Of a stretch of 64,000 nt of DNA, positions 59,705 to 64,000 are shown in pieces. Made by a program: the position numbers and the translations under genes. The stretch is from Gamsiella multidivaricata (taxonomy: Eukaryota > Mortierellomycota > Mortierellomycetes > Mortierellales > Mortierellaceae). Every line of letters starts with the position of its first letter. The first letter of the stretch is position 1. The DNA lies in NCBI RefSeq assembly GCF_025024155.1, contig NW_026251754.1:62001-126000 (forward strand), in the 5' to 3' direction. Below the pieces are notes generated by a model, which was not told the DNA's origin, did no database searches, and saw only the letters and a program-made list of their open reading frames with translations.

Positions 59705-62700
59705 CTACGACCAGGCTGATCCCACTTTTCGGAATACCCAAGTCTCTAGATCCGGGGTTACATGTACCCCACTGGAATCGATAGTCGAATAAAGCTTGTA
59801 CCCCATGGTCCGAATACTGACCATCATCTGGCTCAGCATTGTCCGCGCATTGACAGACTCCTCACCAAGGGTGCGAAACGGCCATGACTTCAGCTTGAAC
59901 TCGAGCGACCCAAAGTCCTCGTTTTCTTTTTGGATCCTATTTGGAAAATGGAGTTGAAGAGAGAGAGAGGTGTTAATTTCAGCTGTAATTTCGACAGTTT
60001 ACCAGCATGACTTGAAGGTTGCATGTTTAGCATTCTCTGCCGTTACCCAATGTCGCCCTTCCAATGCATTTTGATCGTATCCCGGACCAGAGGCACAATA
60101 GAATCTGTTTTTTTTTTTTTTTTTTTTTATTAACATAAATCCCCATGAGCACAAGACGCATGGTCCGCAAAGGCCTTGAAGCCATAGATGCCTTCCATGC
60201 ACGGCAGAGCCGCATCCCCTACCAACTATGTTGGCTTGAGGCGTCAAATTCATAACCCATGTCGCATAGCTAGCCTAACCTAACTCCTGCGTGACCTGTT
60301 GCGCGATACACGTCTCCTAATCCAGATCCAATGTTAATAAAGTTGTTTTTAAACCGAATAACCCCTCCATTATGTCCAACTTCCCTCGCCCCAAGCAATG
60401 CTGTAGCACCCTATAATCCGCGGTCCGTCTACCTTCCTGGATCTCCGTTGCAAGTAACCGTCTCCCTTTCAAATCAGAGAAATCACCAACACTACGTTGG
60501 TGTCCCCGATCACCGTTGCGTCCTCCGGCGCGTTTGCTCATGAAGGTGATTCCAACTGACTTTTCCCAGGCGACAGTGTCCTCGCATCGTTTGTTCCATA
60601 TCTTGGTCCTGCCAAATTCTTCGATCCTGCTCACGAACTTTGTCACCATGATCGTCGCAATCCACTTAGTGGTGGTAAATAGCTGCTTCCAGGTCTCAAT
60701 GAGTCCCGTTGGCACCAAACCTCGGTATAAGTCCTTGACCTCCCAATCTGCCTCACTCTCCGGCTCCTCTTCTTCCGCAACCCGATATGTCCCTCGCCTT
60801 TCCGCCGTCCCCTGAATCCACTGCATTGACTCCCAGATAGCCTTCGTTCCTGTTGCCGAGAAGTTGGGACAAGTCGCAGTGAAGGGCTTGTCCTTCCGTT
60901 CGGCCTCCTCTCTCTCCTGTTCCCATTTTCGCACTGCCTGTCTCCATGCACGATATCCATTCAACTCCACTTCCTTCACCGCGTCCCTCCACTCTTGTCG
61001 CTGGTCGCACAAGGTAGCTGAACAACGCCAAAGATGATCGTTCGTCTCTGGTTCCCTCTCACACCTACGACATATGTCCGTTTGGTAGGTATCTGGATGT
61101 CGTTTCTTCATCGCCTGCAATGTCGGCAAATCTCCATGCAGCTTCTTGATCCTGTGCGAACGTAAACGACAGTCTTCCAGGCTGGTGTATAAGCGCTTTG
61201 GCGGGTTGTTATCGTGTAAGATCCGTAGCGTGGGCGCCCATGCTACCGACCGCCAATCCTTGATGTAGGTCCTCGTTCGATGCTGCAATGTCCACTGATA
61301 ATGGTGCCGTACCGCGGACTGCAACTTCAGTATCCTCCTCAAGTCCAGGTCTGCACTGTGCGTTGCAAACTGTGCGTGGCATTTCAAATCATGGTGCTGC
61401 GTTGCGTCTAGCCTCCATAGTCCTGTATCGATCCCATGTGCTGCCTTGGCAACAGTGTCTGCAGCCTCGTTGCCACGGTGTCCAGCATGTCCTCGTACCC
61501 AATGCACAGATATACCTTGTCCTTGTTGCAAGAAGGCATAATGCACCATCGCCCACCACTGTGCATCTGCAGATCTCAAACGCTGCCTTGCTGTTGCTGA
61601 ATCCCGCTGCTGCACCAACTCCTTGAAATTGTTGACGACTGTGAGATTGTCGATGTAGATGTCGACGTTCTCTTCCCTTGGGCTGATAAGAATTGTTGCT
61701 AAGAGCCCACACATCTCTGCAATTGTTGACGACGCGTATCCCCCGACCCGTCCACTGAACGCCGTTGTGTAGGGACCACCATCCACAGAAACGACAACTC
61801 CGAATGCTGCACTGGCCTGCTCTGTGCCGTTGTGAATCACTGACCCATCCGAGCAGAAGTGAAGCCTTCGATGTGTTTGCAAACGTCTCCTAGCTGTCCG
61901 AATTTGCTGGATTGTTGGTACCTGGAGCGCCAATCCCAGTAAATCTCGCTCAATTTCATCTGATACTGCCGGCAATGGTTGGCGAACAGGTGTCGTCATA
62001 TTGTCCACCGCCTTGTGCGCATCCTCATGCAAGTGGTCTATACACGCCTCTGCATCCACATTCATATATCTACGATATAAATGGCGTCGTCTTCGTCGTT
62101 CTTCTCTGTATCGAGCCCGTCTCTCGATGTCCCGCAGGCGTTGTTGCTCCTCCTGCTGTTGCTTCTCCTGCTGCCGCTCCTCTTCCAGCTGCCGCTGTCG
62201 GTCACTCTCTTGCTGTTCTGCCCGCCGCCGCTCCTCTTCCGATTGTCGCTGTTGTTCCCGTGTTTGCTGTTCTGCCTGCTGCATTTGTTGCCGAAGGCAG
62301 AGGCACAATAGAATCTGGTGCGTCAACGAGCCGTATCCGATCCGATTTATTAAAACTGATAGCAAACATCTCATCAGGTCTAACAACGCCGACGGAAACT
62401 AACGATTGCTCAAAAAACAAGGAGGCTGACTCAAACGGGAGCCTCGACGCAGGAGTAGCCTGGATCAAGTTCCATCCGTGTTCGATCATGCATCTTAGTA
62501 ATGCAAGAATCAGCTTGCTGGATTTGATCCTTTCAGCGGCGTGATTAATCGAGATCCAAAAGCTGCTCCCTAATAGTTCGAATTCGTAGGCCCCAAAGAC
62601 GTCGTTTTCCCTTTGGATAGGTCCCAAAGTGGAGGTGGTGGACTGATGGTGGGGCCGGTAAGCTCTTGAGGCAGGCCTATGATTTGGATTCTGCCGCCGA

Positions 62701-62815
62701 TGTAAAGGGTGATGCAGCCTACTCTTGGGCGAGAATCGAAAGCAGTATGGATAGTTGGTTTGAGGGGACTGGGATAGGAAGGTAGTGAAGCTGCGTCGCA
62801 ATTCTTCTCTGTCAT
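59705..62815 (-). pseudogene. Duplicated-domain protein of unknown function, frameshifted and split by a LINE
   Basis: Start ATG 62815 gives MTEKNCDAASLPSYPSPLKP, then RPRVGCITLYIGGRIQIIGL and PPPLWD. One base is missing near 62610, after which the frame reads IQRENDVFGAYEFELLGSSF to AISFNKSDRIRLVDAPDSIV. The LINE (60108-62297) interrupts at PDSIVPL. Skipping it and one target copy, the frame continues exactly as VRDTIKMHWKGDIG. An intron (GTAACG to CAAATAG) then joins to IQKENEDFGSLEFKLKSWPF and on to ETWVFRKVGSAWS and stop at 59705. Two homologous blocks are visible, both beginning IQxENxxFGxxEFxL and containing a middle (M)(I/V)xxxxxxGxxLxxxxxxS helix. I recall similar proteins from Mortierella but know no function. 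Confidence 0.75.
60108..62297 (-). mobile_element. LINE (RNase H-bearing), 5' truncated, 20-bp target duplication
   Basis: CAGAGGCACAATAGAATCTG stands on both sides (60088-60107 and 62298-62317). The minus-strand element ends in a poly(A) of 21 (T run at 60108-60128). Its single open frame (ends 60317) has a Gln/Glu-rich coiled coil (about 62080-62290), an RNase H domain with HFCSDGSVI (Asp), STIAEMCGLL (Glu), VDIYIDNLTV (Asp) and GNEAADTVAKAA (Asp), and a zinc knuckle CRRCEREPETNDHLWRC. It then continues about 260 residues, with GLVPTGLIETWKQLF. Endonuclease and reverse transcriptase are missing by 5' truncation. The RNase H frame carries no stops, so the insertion is young. The 3' UTR matches the tail at 46191-46395. 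Confidence 0.92.
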
Positions 62816-63309
62816 TTTATGCACATGAAATGAAGTAAGAGGATGGTCGAGTTTGATAGTGGGCGAAATGAAAGAGACACTCAAAAAGAGGAGGGTATTT
62901 ATCAAGTGAGAACGAGGACAGATCAAAGAATGCAATTGCCGCCTTCGCCAGTTTGAGTAAGGCTCTTCTTGTTGTCGTAAAAGCGAATCTTGCTGAACTG
63001 TTCCCTCCAGCGCAGAGCATTTGGTTCTGTTCAAAGCTGAAAGGTTGAGACGGGTGGATTGAAATTACCTATTGTAGTCTATGTGAGAACGGCTGAGGTA
63101 GACTAATCTATGTTGCGACATGGAGTGTCATTGAGCAAGATTGATGAAAAGTGCTCATGAACGTGATTCGTGGGAGTTTGTGCTACATTGCTTTATTCAC
63201 ACGCGCATCGGTGTAGGTCGTGAGGTGAATTGTAATATATTCATGCGAGAAGCAATGCTCACGCGTGCATCGCACCAATAATATCCATCTTCAATTCTAG
63301 TTACAACTT

Positions 63310-63622
63310 ACAACTCCCGCTCCCTAAGAAGAGCCTAGCATTGTAAACCACTTTCTTGGCCTAAACAGGTTTCTGGACCCCTATTTTTGGCGCAACACAG
63401 CGCCGCCTGAGCAGCGAGATTGTCACGGTCGCGACCTGACTGCACATCTGAGCAACAAGGTTGTCACGGTGCTTACAAGCGAAGCGGTAGTTACGTACAA
63501 CTCCCGTTCCTTCAGAACCACACAGAGAAATAAACCGCTTCCTTGGCCTAAACAGGTTTTTAGGCCCCTCTCTTTGGCGCAACACAGCGCTACCTGAGCA
63601 ACGAGGTTGTTCCGACAGATGA
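63310..63622. repeat. Tandem duplication, unit about 187 bp (1.7 copies)
   Basis: Unit A starts at 63310 and unit B at 63497. Shared landmarks are ACAACTCCCG, CTTGGCCTAAACAGGTTT and TTTGGCGCAACACAGCGC, diverged by roughly 15 percent. Inside unit A the 40-bp motif GAGCAxCxAGxTTGTCACGG is itself doubled. The repeat lies directly before the Helitron start, in its promoter or 5' terminal region. Confidence 0.75.
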
Positions 63623-63750
63623 CCGTGTATAAGATGCATTCTCTCTCCTCCGCCGTCGATTTCGCTATCACAATCTACCTATATCCTTTATCCTTTCCTG
63701 CCATCAGCATCCACAGTCATTCTTCCATTGATTCCTCCTGATTATCCAAC

Positions 63751-64000
63751 ATGGCAAAGCGCATTCACTGCGGCCAGATTCACACTCGCAACGGCCCCCC
63801 TTGCAGCAAGAGACCGGCCAAGAGACCCAGGCACGACACGGGCCCTGAGGACGGCGATGACGCCAAGGAGCAATGTAACCCTGAGGATTATCAGCGCCAG
63901 GACTCACGATAAGCGGCGCTATAATCTTCCTTCTGAACACGCCAATGATATCTCTGCAATTTTTCCAGGAGATGGAATAGAGCGCTTCACGGACCGCGAC
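63751..64000 (+). mobile_element. Helitron Rep/helicase protein, N-terminal end (runs off window)
   Basis: ATG 63751 gives MAKRIHCGQIHTRNGPPCSK then a Lys/Arg/Asp-rich stretch and a stop at 63910. Shifted by one base from about 63889 the next frame reads ISARTHDKRRYNLPSEHAND and then ISAIFPGDG up to FTDRD at the edge. RRYNxPxxxE(V/I)AxIxxGD followed by RDI is the usual entry to the Helitron-like N-terminal domain before Rep. A one-base frameshift or a small intron between the two parts is needed. The rest of the element lies beyond the window. Confidence 0.65.

Overview
The window looks like nuclear DNA of an early-diverging fungus. I infer Mucoromycota, most likely Mortierellomycotina. The grounds are clear fungal orthologues (Sch9 kinase, Nvj2/TEX2 protein, proteinase-K-like subtilase, eS21), short introns with GTAAGT-like donors and CTAAC-like branch sites, intergenic DNA full of homopolymer and trinucleotide tracts, and a TE set typical of these fungi (Crypton, Helitron, PIF/Harbinger, chromovirus, RNase H-bearing LINE). 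No rRNA, tRNA or CRISPR was recognised.

Layout. 1-5 kb: divergent pair of an Rtp1/TANGO6-like RNA polymerase II import factor (minus, runs off the left edge) and a PNRC/Edc1-like decapping activator (plus). 7.2-8.35 kb: decayed Tc1/mariner copy with a nested hAT-type MITE. 8.8-13.3 kb: multi-exon Crypton (tyrosine recombinase plus GCR1_C domain) carrying nonsense and frameshift lesions. 15-17.3 kb and 22.2-24.6 kb: two long low-complexity proteins of unknown function, separated by 5 kb of simple-sequence DNA. 26-30 kb: Nvj2/TEX2 lipid-transfer protein. 30.4-31.7 kb: gamma-glutamylcyclotransferase-like protein. 32.3-33.5 kb: secreted subtilisin. 37.1-40.5 kb: SCH9. 42.3-44.2 kb: C1orf74/UPF0739-like protein. 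44.9-45.9 kb: ribosomal protein eS21.

From 46 kb to the right edge the sequence becomes a transposon-rich island: a 5'-truncated LINE tail with 19-bp target-site duplication, Helitron fragments, a chromovirus integrase/chromodomain end, a candidate solo LTR, a Crinkler-like fragment, a two-gene PIF/Harbinger remnant, a 5'-truncated Helitron with intact 3' terminus, a 2.2-kb LINE inserted in a duplicated-domain gene, and the start of another Helitron at the right edge. The cellular genes inside this island are accessory: a small secreted protein, a GNAT acetyltransferase and a CAP/PR-1 secreted protein. This gives a two-compartment picture: housekeeping genes (TOR-pathway kinase, ribosome, lipid transfer, mRNA decay) on the left and middle, secreted or variable genes among TEs on the right.

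Exon joins were worked out by hand from reading frames and splice consensus, so boundaries are inferences unless stated otherwise.
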